This document shows, piece by piece, positions 33,691 to 43,931 of a stretch of 64,000 nt of DNA. Location of the stretch: positions 23,660,317-23,724,316 of the forward strand of contig CM071931.1 in assembly GCA_016081115.2 (NCBI GenBank), given 5' to 3'. Positions within the stretch are counted from its first letter, which is position 1. Every line of letters begins with the position of its first letter. Source of the stretch: Rehmannia glutinosa. Taxonomy: Eukaryota; Streptophyta; Magnoliopsida; Lamiales; Orobanchaceae. A model generated the notes under the pieces. That model was not told where the DNA came from. It made no database searches and saw nothing but the letters and a program-made list of their open reading frames with translations. Position numbers and translations under genes: made by a program.

Positions 33691-34017
33691 ATAATGGTGC
33701 AACCATTATTCCAAGTCAACAATGCACTACACATGGTTGAGAATTAAAGAGACCTAATATTGTTGTATTAATAATTCAATCAACACGGTTGATAAGCCTA
33801 TAAATAGGCAAATGATGAACACATTTTAGAGCATCCCAAATTGGGATCAAAGACATCCCGAGAGGGATCAAAAGAGGGCAATCCCCAAGAGGGATCAAGT
33901 GAGCATCACAGTATAAAACAATCTGTGAGCGATCATATGAAAAGAGTAAAGCTGATAATTCCTTCAATTTTTCTCAATGTCTCTCACATTTTCACACTTA
34001 CACCTGTATACCCAACA
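33691..34017 (+). repeat. LTR3 of the array, 5'-truncated
   Basis: It keeps the TATA box (CTATAAATAGGC, 33798-33809) and three ATCCC...GGGAT hairpins (33833-33895). Relative to LTR1 and LTR2 it has a 2-bp deletion near 33970 (CAATTTTTCTC instead of CAATTTATTTCTC), which places ATG 33937 in frame with MBD exon 2. Confidence 0.9.
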
Positions 34018-34250
34018 ATCCCTACCAAGGAAAAGTATGAAGAAATACGTGCTAGGATTGGAGAAGAGTTGTTTCTATGTGAAACAGCTCGCGAGTGGCG
34101 GCCTGACATATCGTATGATGATGAAGCTGACATCAAGCAGGATGACAACTTTCTTTGGGCAATAGAGCGACCGAGAATACCTCAAACGCCTCCTGGATGG
34201 CAACGAATTTTACGAATCAGAGCAGAAGGAGGCAAAAGGTTTGCTGATGT
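34018..34250 (+). CDS. MBD gene, exon 2, right part
   Basis: Resumes after the array with the second ATCCC copy. It reads IPTKEKYEEIRARIG, CETAREWRPDISY (Tyr at the expected fourth zinc ligand), LWAIERPRIPQTPPGW, and the first half of the MBD to FADV. It ends at donor T|GTAAGT (34251). It is also in frame with an ORF entering from the preceding LTR. Confidence 0.85.
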
Positions 34251-34357
34251 GTAAGTGGCCTACAACGTATTTATTTTCTTATTTTTCTAATTAGGGATTT
34301 TGAGTGACCCATCTCTTTTTTCTGATTGGTGTTGGCGTTTGTCTTGTGTCGTAACAG

Positions 34358-34411
34358 TTATTATGTTGCACCATCGAACAAGAGATTTCGCTCAATGGTT
34401 GAACTTAGCAG
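34358..34411 (+). CDS. MBD gene, exon 3
   Basis: Acceptor GTAACAG, 54 bases reading YYVAPSNKRFRSMVELS, donor AG|GTATAT. This is the core MBD beta-strand and helix region. The phase matches exons 2 and 4. Confidence 0.85.
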
Positions 34412-34475
34412 GTATATTTTGGAGATTGATAGGCTTCGATTTTTTCTCTCCCACTCTTGAAATGCATAATTAATA

Positions 34476-34765
34476 GGGATAATTACCAAAAAAAAAAAAA
34501 AAACATGAGGTTGGTCTAATTACAATAAACTCTAGAGGTTTTGCAAATTAGGAAAAACAAACCTTGAGGTTTGATTCCGTCTTACATTCCCCCCTTCATA
34601 AGCAAAAACATTCAAAAACCCCCTATATTTGTAGAAGTATTACAGTTACTCCTTCAAATTTAAGACATAATCGAACCTGAGGGGGCTTTGCAATTTTGAA
34701 TCATGTATGGATGTTTTTGTAATTAACTCAAACGTTAGTTTTTTTTTTTTTTTTTGTAATTATCC
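34476..34765. mobile_element. 290-bp MITE in MBD intron 3
   Basis: Terminal inverted repeats GGGATAATTACCAAAAA and TTTTTGTAATTATCC. It is flanked by a perfect 10-bp repeat ATAATTAATA (34466-34475 and 34766-34775). The duplication length points to the Mutator-like class. No ORF. Confidence 0.8.
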
Positions 34766-34863
34766 ATAATTAATAACTGTCAGAGGATTGACATTTTGGA
34801 GTTCGGTACTTTATCTTGATATAATTTGCTGTGGGAAGGGATCAGTGATGCTTAATGTTTCAG

Positions 34864-34991
34864 GTACATCGAAGAGCATCCGGAATATCAAGGTGTCAGC
34901 CTCTCACAATTTTCTTTTCAATCCCCAGTTCCATTGGACGAGAAATATGTTGCAAAGCGTCGAGCTCGTTCTTCTACACATGAATCGACTG
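34864..34991 (+). CDS. MBD gene, exon 4
   Basis: Acceptor TGTTTCAG. Reads YIEEHPEYQGVSLSQFSF and on to KYVAKRRARSSTHEST, the end of the MBD and the family's conserved FSFQ...P...YV.KR tail. Donor G|GTACTA. Confidence 0.85.
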
Positions 34992-36205
34992 GTACTACAT
35001 TAGCGTGTTTTATGATGCTTTATCTTGGATTCGTTCTCGATTAGGGTCTTAATGGAGTCTTAACTTTTTTGATATAGTGAACACAAGTTTGGATTTACAC
35101 ATCCTAATGTTTTCTCCATTGAATTGCTTTTTCAATATCGAGTCATGATTACAAAATTAAGGGGTAAAGAACCAACTCCCGACTATCGCATGTTTTACAC
35201 TTCAGCTTTTTTTTCCCTTTACGCGTTGGCATCCAAAGTACGTACATGAGTTTTACAATTTACTGTAGACATTGTTTCAATTGCGCAGCACGCACGTGCA
35301 ATAGTTATTTGCACTTTGTCAGCTAAACTTTGCATAATTTTACTTTGCCACCGCATATAAAAAACAAATTGTATACAATCATGCATTTTATCTTTTTCCT
35401 TTTGTATTACTCATCCACGATTGTAATTATAATTAACATTTACCTCAATAAAATATATTGCCATTAAAATTTAATTTTTTATTTATTATTTTTAAAGTCT
35501 CTTGTTCAATTACAATTTCTACTCCCAAATTTAATTTTATTTTCTAAATTAAAATAGAAAATTAAACTATGATTTACAATGTGAATAAAATTAAAGTTTT
35601 ACACTAATATAGATTTAAACATATTCGTATGCATTTCCAAAATTATTATTCTGAACTCAAGTAAAATTAAATTTGAAAGTATTAGAAGTTTTTACTCAAT
35701 TGATTATTTTACACTTAAATGTATTATTTCTTCATATCTTTACTTTACTTGAGTTTAGATTAGTATATTATATTGAAAATGTTCTTTTTATTAAGGTACA
35801 TGTAAGTTAAATCTAATATTGTGGATGAGTAATACAAAAGAAATCAAATACAATCATATATGTATGTTTTTTTTTTATCTTTTTCTAGTCTTAGGTTGCA
35901 ACGCGCATAATGATTCAAAATTTAGGTGGCAAAGTGCAAAGCGATACAAAGTTTAGATGACAAAGTACAATAACTTTGGCACTTTGGCACCTGCTATGCA
36001 GAATATTCCGCCGGTAGAAGGTGTGGATAGCAAAGTGTAAAATGTGTATACTATGGATTGTAAAGTGTAAAAAGTTTAATGTCTAAAGCGTAAAATACGC
36101 GATAGTTCGGATGCTCTAATGTTTTTACCTCTGATATTAAACTCTAGATTTCTAACTATTTTATACTTTCTTTTTAACGAGCGCAATTTCCTGATCTATT
36201 TCCAG
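34992..36205 (+). other. MBD gene, last intron, with a probable TIR element
   Basis: The text GGTAAAGAACC...CGACTATCGCATGTTTTACAC near 35163-35200 is repeated in inverted form near 36060-36130 (GTAAAATACGCGATAGTTCGG...TTTTTACC). This suggests an about 970-bp non-autonomous element. Its middle is AT-rich (35400-35870). No coding sequence. Confidence 0.55.
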
Positions 36206-36255
36206 GGGCATTAGAGGGGGAAACTAGTGAGGTTGAGGCTCCAGGTCAAATTTGA
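36206..36255 (+). CDS. MBD gene, exon 5 (terminal)
   Basis: Acceptor ATTTCCAG. Sixteen codons, acidic, ending GQI and TGA at 36253. The phase fits exon 4. It is short and poorly conserved in general, so it is supported by frame and splice sites rather than by homology. Confidence 0.6.
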
Positions 36256-36490
36256 GGTATATGTTTGCAATGATCATAAAATATTCCATGATTTTATATT
36301 CTTTTCTTCCATTTTGGGGATGTTGGAGCCGGCGAATCTCATTTACCTTGCCCCCATTGGGTGCTTTCCGTTTTTGAAGAACAATTGAGATCAATAATCT
36401 AGTTTGAAGAGTATTAATCCCTCATATTTTGCAATTGCACTAAAGACTTTGAACGTGCCCAACTTTTAATGTGAAACGTGCCATTTGGCA
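36256..36490 (+). other. Probable 3' flank of the MBD gene
   Basis: Non-coding. It may contain the 3' UTR. No clear polyadenylation signal can be assigned. Confidence 0.3.
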
Positions 36491-36492
36491 TG

Positions 36493-37075
36493 AGGGGAAA
36501 AAATTGCAACCTGAATTATGACCTTTTTTTTGGCTTTGCAACCTAATATTTGTTTTTGGTGACTAACAACTTGAATTGTGCGAGTTTTTCAATTAACCAC
36601 CTCAGGCCAACTGGCTGCACAGTATACCGCCTAGATGGTCTCATGTGCGGAGCACACCCTTTACCTTAGGGCTTTTTTCGTTTTTTGACTCTTAAATTCA
36701 TGGTCTAAAATCAGGCATAAAGAAAATGGGTGCATGCCTTGAACTAAAGAAAATGGGGTTGGGAGAAGACCAACTTCAGTAAAGAGGTGGGGTTGCGCCG
36801 GGAGGGAGGGTGGGAGGAAGATGATGAAATGAGAAGAAAAAAAGACATAAAAGAAAGAAAAAATAGAAGCTAAAGAAAATTTAATGGAAAAAGATGAAAA
36901 AGCAATTAAGAAAAATGTGTGCATCACAAATGTGAGCATCTGGAGTACTCTTATCTTCGGCTGGCCTGAGGTGGCAAATTGGAAAACCCGTGCACTTTGG
37001 GTTGTTAGTTGCAAAAAATAATTTTTAAGTTGCAAAGTCAAAAAAATGGCCATGCTACCAATAAATTTTGCCCAT
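36493..37075. mobile_element. Foldback/Mutator-like MITE with about 120-bp inverted ends
   Basis: Left GGCTTTGCAACCTAA...GACTAACAACTTG...CCACCTCAGGCCAACTGGC matches, in reverse complement, right GGCTGGCCTGAGGTGGC...GGGTTGTTAGTTGCA...AAGTTGCAAAGTC. The interior is purine-rich (36780-36900). A minus-strand ORF across it (36661-37053) has no family features and is treated as chance. Confidence 0.7.
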
Positions 37076-37985
37076 GGAGATAATTTTTTACTCTGTTTTG
37101 TTGCATTTCGTAATTTTTTAGCTTGTAGATGTAGAAGTACTAAAATTTGCTTGGTTTTGCCAAAAACTCGCAGTCGACTATGATAGAATTGCTATTAAAC
37201 GGATTTAAGAATGATTAGATAGGAATTCATATCTGTGAATTCACATGCTATATGACTGTTAATCATTTTGGTGTGGTGAACTAATGAAATCAGTTAAGAC
37301 TCGCCTGATTTACGTTCATTTCGAATATTAAGCTTTTTTTGGTTCTCAACATGTGCATTTCATTTAGCACATGCATAGTCAGCCATAGTTAAAAGTAGAA
37401 CTTTTGAGATGTTATAAAATCGGAGTGATATTACATATTCCAATTTCCCTATTCCATACAGTGAATAAATGATACATGTACATGATGATGTCACAATTGT
37501 ACAAGTGTCATTCATCCAATACATGAAATAGGTAGTGGAATAGAAAAAGTGGAAGAGGAGATATCATCCCTATAAAACCTGCCTTAAGATGGAAATCGAG
37601 GATTTCAACTTGTTTATACTGACATTTATTCTGCAGTTGAATATACGAGTAGAGCTGTCAAAACAGGTCAGGTCTGTCGGGCCAACCCGCCACACCGGCC
37701 CATTTTGATAGATTTATTAATACTAGTATTATCATTAGACTTTTAGTTGTATAAAATATGAGTGTTTCAAAATATTTCTAGTTGACTTAGTCTTCACTTG
37801 TTAACTGATAGACCGAGTCTTGAGCTACAATCCCACCTTCCTGATTTTCCTAAACCACCCCCTTATCCTAGACGTCCATTTTTGAACTTTATCAACCTGA
37901 TTTCCTAATATTCTGGATAGTGGACGTTGCCTTTTGTTTTTTAAATAACACAACTTGGTTGTGTTTTTTGTCATGCTTTTTCAAA
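37076..37985. other. Unassigned spacer
   Basis: No gene. At 37652-37710 the text AGAGCTGTCAAAACAGGTC...CGGCCCATTTTGATAG resembles the terminal part of a hAT-like MITE found in many plants, but I find no second end. Confidence 0.35.
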
Positions 37986-37989
37986 TGAC

Positions 37990-39065
37990 AAAGATTTGGG
38001 TTAGACCGTCTAACGGATCTTTTCCAGATGGATCCAACCCGACCCGGGTTTTTTTTCGTAATTTTATGCACCGGTGGCATGTTTGTAATATTTTGAAGAA
38101 ATGCATCCGAAATGTATTAGTAGTTCCTCGAAAAAGTATTAGTAGTTCCTCGAAAAAGTATTAGTAGTTCCTCGAAAAAGTATTAGTAGTTCCCTGGAGA
38201 GTATTTTAGTAGTTCTCCTAAATATAATTATTTCTTTCTCCCTAAAAGTATTAGCAGTCCATTGGAAAAGTATTAGTAGTTCCTCGAAAAAGTATTAGTA
38301 GTTCACTGGAGGGTATTTTAGTAGTTTTCCTGAATATAATTAACTTTTTCTCCCGAAAAGTAATAGCAGTCCCTCAAAAAAGTATTAATAGTTCCTTGAA
38401 CAATATTTTATTAGTCCTTCTAAAAGTATTAAATTTTTCGTCAAAAGTGTTAGTAGTCCTAGTGAAACGTATTAGTAGTTTCCCGAAAAAATATTAGTTT
38501 TTCCCCTGAAATATTTTTTATAATTTCCCTAAATAGTATTAGTTTTTCCAATAAAAAGTATTAGTAGCTCCACTAAAATGTATTAGTTGTTACCCTAAAA
38601 AGTATTAGTTTGTGTTCTTACAACTAAAATAATAATCTTCAAACTCCAACTCTCAGAGGACCGAGAAAGAAGAAAGAAGATCTTGATTGTATTACTTCCT
38701 TTAAAATGGTTAACCCCAGTCCTCTATATATGTTTGTTTTTTTCTAAAAACAAACGTCTTTCTTCGCATAACATCTATTACGAAAAGAAAAGCATGAGGG
38801 TTGGATTAAATTTCTTGTAAATTCGAGTATAATGGGCAGATATATTAAATCTTGAGCTTTGGATTCAACGGGTGGTTGCATTACTTCCATAATCATTTTC
38901 TTGTGGATCTTGAGAACTGCAATTAGAGTACAGGGGGATTTTTGTCTCTATTTTTTTTTTTTTTTGGTTGTATTGGGTTGTGGGAGTTGGGTCATTGAAC
39001 TAGGTTAGGCTAGATCCGTCTAACGGATTAGATCCGTTAGACCGTCTGACAGGAGATCTCCTCTT
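37990..39065. mobile_element. TIR element carrying a 22-bp minisatellite
   Basis: Left end GGGTTAGACCGTCTAACGGATC (37997-38018) and right end CGTCTAACGGATTAGATCCGTTAGACCG (about 39018-39045) are inverted relatives of each other, and resemble the ends of the MITE at 24236-24590. No transposase. Confidence 0.5.
38110..38615. repeat. 22-bp minisatellite (AAGTATTAGTAGTTCCTCGAA-like), about 20 units
   Basis: The first three units (from 38115) are identical. Later units diverge, with TATTTTAGTAGTT variants, and a higher-order block recurs (38140-38260 and 38280-38390 share the same unit order ending in an AATATAATTA unit). Confidence 0.85.
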
Positions 39066-39826
39066 TTCAAATATACAAAGAACTCATTCCCCTTATTTTC
39101 TTCTTTTGCTGGGTTTCAAAATTTAATTTTTATCGTTCTAAATTTAACATTCACCTTTTCACACATTTACAGGATGCTAAATACTCACCATAATGCGGAG
39201 GAGACATTTTTTAGTTCCTTTTGCTATGAACATACACCATTGAAGTCTCTGAGTTTTCGGCTGTGTGGGTGATTTGGGACTAGGGTTTGTTCTAAGGAAA
39301 AGTGTAAAGGGTGATTTGGGATTATGGCTCGCTTGAGACTGTTAATGTAACAGAGGAATTCTCCCACCCAATTAATCCACGCCATTCTTCGTTTTTTTTT
39401 TTTTGGTCTAATACATTTTACACACTCAGCATTCACATCAGCAAGAATTTAGAAAATCCCCAATTTATGGCCATCACGTGCGTTTCACGTGCAAAATCCG
39501 GTGACATTAAGAGAATCCGGCGAAATTAGTCCTTCATGTGCAAATAAAAATTAATTGGTGTCCTAATTTGCCAGTTAGAATAATCAGAGGACCAAAAATG
39601 CAACCGCTCTATAGTTACAGGACCAAAATACAATTAAGCCATTATCGAAATTAATTCTTAGGACAGTGCTAATCTTCGCACGCCTTAGGAATTAATCTTT
39701 TATTTTCCTTCAATTTTTTGTACTTCACCAAATTTTTCTAACACTTTTATGAGTATGTTGTACTACGAGGGGAGTAAGTGGTTATTTTTTATCTATGTTC
39801 TTTATTCGTGCATAACGATGTGTAGT
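39066..39826. other. Unassigned spacer
   Basis: No gene supported. The stretch 39480-39650 (GGACCAAAAATGCAACCGCTC; GTTACAGGACCAAAATAC) looks like a repeat end common in plant genomes, with no partner found. Confidence 0.3.
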
Positions 39827-39840
39827 TACGATGTGCATTT
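39827..39840. repeat. LINE target-site duplication, left copy
   Basis: TACGATGTGCATTT, identical to 45225-45238. Confidence 0.9.
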
Positions 39841-39968
39841 TTTTTTTTTGGAAACCAAAGATTAACTATTCCATTAAACAAGCAGATCAAACTGCAAATC
39901 ATTACAAATAAAGAAGGGAGGCCTAGCACTCCACTCTTGGACATCCGACATAGAATTTGTTGCTCTAG

Positions 39969-41591
39969 CTAAGACATGTGCAACAACATTCGCTGATCTC
40001 CTAATGAAAACATGCACACATTCGGCAAACTAACAAGTAATTTTTTACAATCATTAATTATATCGTTGAAATACGAATTGTCCGACAAACTCCCTCTCAA
40101 AGCCTTAACAATTGATAGTGAATCAGTTTCCAAAATAATATGTGAGCCAATCCAGTTCTTCATCAACCATCGAAGAATTTCTCGAACTCCTAAAGCTTCA
40201 TCTATTTCCGGAACGAGTGGTCCTCTCATACTTCCATGGATAGCAGCAATAAATCCTCCATTTCAATCTCTGATCACACCCCCATAACCAAGCATACATG
40301 TGTTCTGAAATAGAGCAGCATCCACGTTACATTTGAGCTTCCCATACTCTGGTTTTACCCACTTCACAACCCCATCTTCATTTTTAAGAAACCAGTCCAC
40401 AGCTTCATTCACCTGAGTTGCTTGCCATTACATGAGCATTGAATTAGCAAATTTTAAAATCTGCGTAAGATCTCTAGATTTTTGATTACACACGATGTCA
40501 TTCCTATTACTCCATAATGCCCATAGCACCATGGTTGCCTGAATCGTCAACTACATTGATAATTTCTGCCAGACTGTGTTAAGACAAGTAAGAAAAGAAT
40601 TTGGTGCCACAAAATTATTACATAAATTCATCAAATCCCAAACTCTCCTGGCAGTCGAACAGAAAAAGAATAAATGGGAAGCAGTTTCAACATCTTGATT
40701 ACATACAGGACACATATGGGAAACTTGAACTTTTCTAGATATTAGCCTTTCCTTGGTAGGTAAAGCATTGTGAAACTCTCCACACAAGGTTTTTGACCTT
40801 AGCTAGCACCTTCAATTTCCACAGACCATCTCAATCGAACAAATGAGAAGACTCCACTTGTTGTTTTAGCTCTGCACAAAGGACTTGATACCCCGACTTA
40901 ACCGAATAATTCCCATTATTATTCATATTCCAAAACCATCTATCTCCTGCATGGTTGTTAACAAGAGGAATGCTTAGGATTAAGTTTTGATCTCTGATAT
41001 TGAAAATATCCCTTATAATATCCTCATCTCATTCCAATTGATCAACTTTGATAAGACTACTCACCATAATCGGCCCCAGGTAAAAACGAGGTGAAGAAAC
41101 GAAAGCATTCTTATCAGGTAACCAAGGATCCTTCCGAACATCTATATTCCTACCGTCTCCCACCTTCAATCGACAATTATTAAGCACATGGCCTTTGGCA
41201 ACAACTATACCACGCCAAATGAAACTAGGATTGGATCCTAACTTAACTTCATTTAGATTAGATGATGGATAATATCTAGCTTGAAAAATTCTGCAAGCCA
41301 ATGAGCCGTGATCTGTCAATAATGTCCATGCTTGCTTTCCTATTAACGCCAAGTTAAACTCATGCAATCTTCGAAAATTTAAACCATCTCGAGATTTTTG
41401 AAAACAAAGTTGCTCCAAGATAACCAATTTATTCCCCTTTTTGAATTATCACCTTTACCCCACCAAAATGAATTCATCATTCTTTCTAAATCAACACATA
41501 AATCTAATGGCAGTAAAAATATGCTCATTGCGTAAGTGGGCACTGCTTGAGCAACAGTCTTTAGGAGAATTTCCTTACCTGCTCGTGACAA
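39969..41591 (-). pseudogene. LINE ORF2: thumb, zf-RVT and RNase H tail
   Basis: 41379-41591 reads MSRAGKEILLKTVAQAVPTYAMS and FWWG, the conserved region after RT. 41029-41427 reads KSRDGLNFRRLHEFNLALIGKQAW. 40551-40787 is the zinc-binding region (HNALPTKERLISR; CPVCNQDVETASHLFFFC). 39969-40229 is an RNase H (EALGVREILRWL; LETDSLSIVKAL) at the very C-terminus. Plant L1 clades are known to have gained such an RNase H. Confidence 0.85.
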
Positions 41592-41634
41592 ATATTTTTG
41601 CTTCCAACCTTATAGCCTCTGCCACATTCTCTCC

Positions 41635-42667
41635 TTAATAAAAGCAAAATTCTGCTTTTTTATTACGCCCCACCAACGACGGCAATCCAAGATACGCACC
41701 ATGATTATCAGTGACTGTGACATTGAGAAGATCACAAATGCCCTGAATTTCCACTTGATTCGTATTTTTGCTAAATGAAATTGAAGATTTCTGATAGCTT
41801 ACTAATTGGCAAGATGCTTGGGAATAAAGCTGAAGACATTCTTGAATTCTTAAACATTCTGTAGGATTGGCTCTAAAAAATAAATAGTTATCATCCACGA
41901 AAAATAAATGCGACACGCTTGGCGCACTTTTAGCAATACGACAACCATGAATCTAGCCTCGTTCTTCATAGCGTTGGATGATAGAAGACAACCCCTCCGC
42001 ACATAAAATCAATAAATAAGGTGATAATGGATCACCTTGCCTTAATCCCCTTTCCAGACTAAAAAATTTGATTCAAAATCCCCGTGAATAATCTTATACC
42101 TGACCGTCGAAACACACAACATCATAAGATTCACCCATCGAGTGTTCAATCCAAGCTTAACCAATACAACCCTTAAATAAGCCCATTCGATGCGATCATA
42201 AGTCTTGCTCATATCAATTTTAAGAGTCGCTACTCCGTGTTTTCCTTGAGTCTTTCTTTTAAGGAAATGATTGATTTCGAAAGCAACCATAATATTGTTA
42301 GAGATCAGCCGTTGGGGAACAAAAGCGCTTTGTGACTCAGATATAATAGTTGGGAGCAGAACCTTAAGCCTATTAGCAAGTACCTTTGATATCACTTTAT
42401 GAACAACATTACAAAGAGCTATAAGCCTTAAACTGAAACAGTCTTAGGTTTATTTTTCTTGGGGATTAACACAATATTCGCATCGTTAAATCCATCGGGG
42501 AAAGAGCACCCATTCATAAAAGAGAGGCAAGAAGAAGTCACTTCGGGCCCCGTAATCTCCCAAAATTTCTGAAAAAATGCCGGATTCATGCCATCTGGCC
42601 CGGAGGATTTGTCAGGAAATATCGAGAACATGGCCTCCTTAATCTCCAATTCAGAAAATGGTGCCAA
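41635..42667 (-). pseudogene. LINE ORF2: reverse transcriptase
   Basis: Reading from 42667 down: SIFPDKSSGPDGMNPAFFQ; SKVLANRLKVLLP; SQSAFVPQRLI; LKIDMSKTYDRIEW (about 42190-42230); a break near 42042; then MSHLFFVDDNYLFF (about 41880-41916) holding the catalytic DD. Both catalytic aspartates remain, but the frame is broken at least twice. The region 42668-43208 is the poorly conserved linker between endonuclease and RT. Confidence 0.85.
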
Positions 42668-43208
42668 AGAAGACGTTGTTCTGCTCCATTGATATCTTTA
42701 GTTCAATGCAATCTATGATAGGCTCACAATTAACCTCGGTTGAAGAAAAGATATTAATAAAATGGTTTACAATATGATTGCCCAGGCCGTCCTCCCAAGA
42801 TAACCAATTACCATCTTCAGTCTTTAATTGAGCAATCGTATTATCCCTCTTCCGAGTAGATGTTACCGAATGAAAATACTTTGTATTCGAATCTCCTCAT
42901 TTCAACCAAGATACCTTTGCACGTTGCTTCCAAAAGAGCTCATGTTGAGCCAGTAAAACATTAAAATTATGTTGAGCCTTTTGATATTCCGCAATCGACT
43001 TATGATCTCAACCACCTGATACATCTTCTTTCTGTTCTTTGCCTCAGTGATCTGATTATAAAACAAATTTCTTAACATGTCACCCCATTTGAAAAGTTCA
43101 GCTGCCACACGTAGCGATTTTATCCGGCAAGTTGCCTTCCAGCCTGATATTCCATCCTTTCTCGACAATTGTTTTGCACTCTTTCTCCCGTAACCATGCA
43201 TTTTCAAA

Positions 43209-43876
43209 TCAAAATTTTCGAACCCTCCTAAAATGGAACTGGGGGCCCAACTCCAAAAAAATTGAGGAGTGGTCTAACATAGTAGCTTCAAGGTTCCATA
43301 ATTTGTGGTTTGGAAAAAATGCACACCAACTATATGTTTCCAAACCTCTGTCTAACCGTTCTTCCACCCAATGCACCGAACCTCTTCCCCTATCCCAAGT
43401 AAATTGATATCCCCGCATCCCCAAATCTAATAATCCATAGTCATCAATAGCATTACAAAAAATCGAGAAAAGCCAAGAGGGATGATCAATATTACCATGT
43501 TTTTCGGAAGTAGAGAGAAGATCGTTAAAATCACCTATGCAACACCATGGAAGACTTGACTGAGAAGCTAAATTACGAAGCAAGTCACAAGAAAGCCGTC
43601 TTATACTTCTCTCTGGATAACCATAGAAGCCTGTAAGATGATATTGGGGAGAGTTCTGTAATCAAACAGTAATATCAATATGATTTTGGGAAAAAATAAG
43701 TTTGCCATATCTTTCTTCCTCCAAAGAAGGGCTAGTCCACCACTGTAGCCCACACTACTAACTGCAAATAATCCTTCGAAACCCAACTTCACACAAATAA
43801 ATTCTAATTTCTTTTTATCAATCATAGTTTCCATGAGAAAAACAAAAGATGGCTTTTTCGAATGGGCCATGTCCAA
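43209..43876 (-). pseudogene. LINE ORF2: endonuclease domain
   Basis: APE-type endonuclease text: FLMET (catalytic Glu, about 43835), WCCIGDFNDLL (about 43540), FTWDRGRG, VEERLDRGL, and LDHSSIFLEL, where the family has S-D-H. A frameshift lies between 43583 and 43601. This domain nicks the target site. Confidence 0.8.
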
Positions 43877-43931
43877 TAAGACTTGAACTCATGCGTGAGT
43901 TGCCAAGCCCACGACAGGTTCGAAAAGGTAC

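Larger units (their letters stand above)
31806..34017 (+). mobile_element. Small non-autonomous copia element as a three-LTR, two-interior array
   Basis: The order is LTR1 (31806-32193), interior 1 (32194-32750), LTR2 (32751-33134), interior 2 (33135-33690), LTR3 (33691-34017, missing its first about 59 bp). The LTRs begin TGTTAAAAAT and end ACCCAACA. A perfect 5-bp duplication ATCCC (31801-31805, 34018-34022) brackets the whole array. So the tandem structure either inserted as a unit or arose by unequal recombination afterwards. The interiors are nearly identical and hold only gag and RT scraps, a deletion derivative larger than classic TRIMs. Confidence 0.9.
30540..36255 (+). pseudogene. 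MBD-domain gene (CW-MBD type) interrupted by an LTR element
   Basis: Five exons joined by GT-AG introns give a 198-codon protein, if the LTR array (31806-34017) and one copy of its ATCCC duplication are left out. The length fits the small plant MBD proteins that pair a CW-type zinc finger with an MBD. The predicted protein has a short N-terminus, a degenerate CW region (CSKWRLIPTKEKYEEIR...CETAREWRPD), then the MBD (PPGWQRILRIRAEGG...RFADVYYVAPSNKRFRSMVEL), then FSFQSPVPLDEKYVAKRR. Such proteins are nuclear chromatin readers. Two of four CW cysteines appear replaced. Introns carry further MITE-like insertions. I cannot tell whether any transcript is still made; the full-length product is destroyed. 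Confidence 0.75.

Noticed and set aside
31806..34017. Reading the three repeats as a plain tandem gene duplication
   Set aside because: TG...CA ends, PBS after each full LTR, a polypurine tract before LTR2 and a 5-bp target duplication identify an LTR element.
36661..37053. 130-codon minus-strand ORF
   Set aside because: It spans the purine-rich interior and end of a foldback element and reads as Phe/Leu/Ser-rich low complexity, with no domain.
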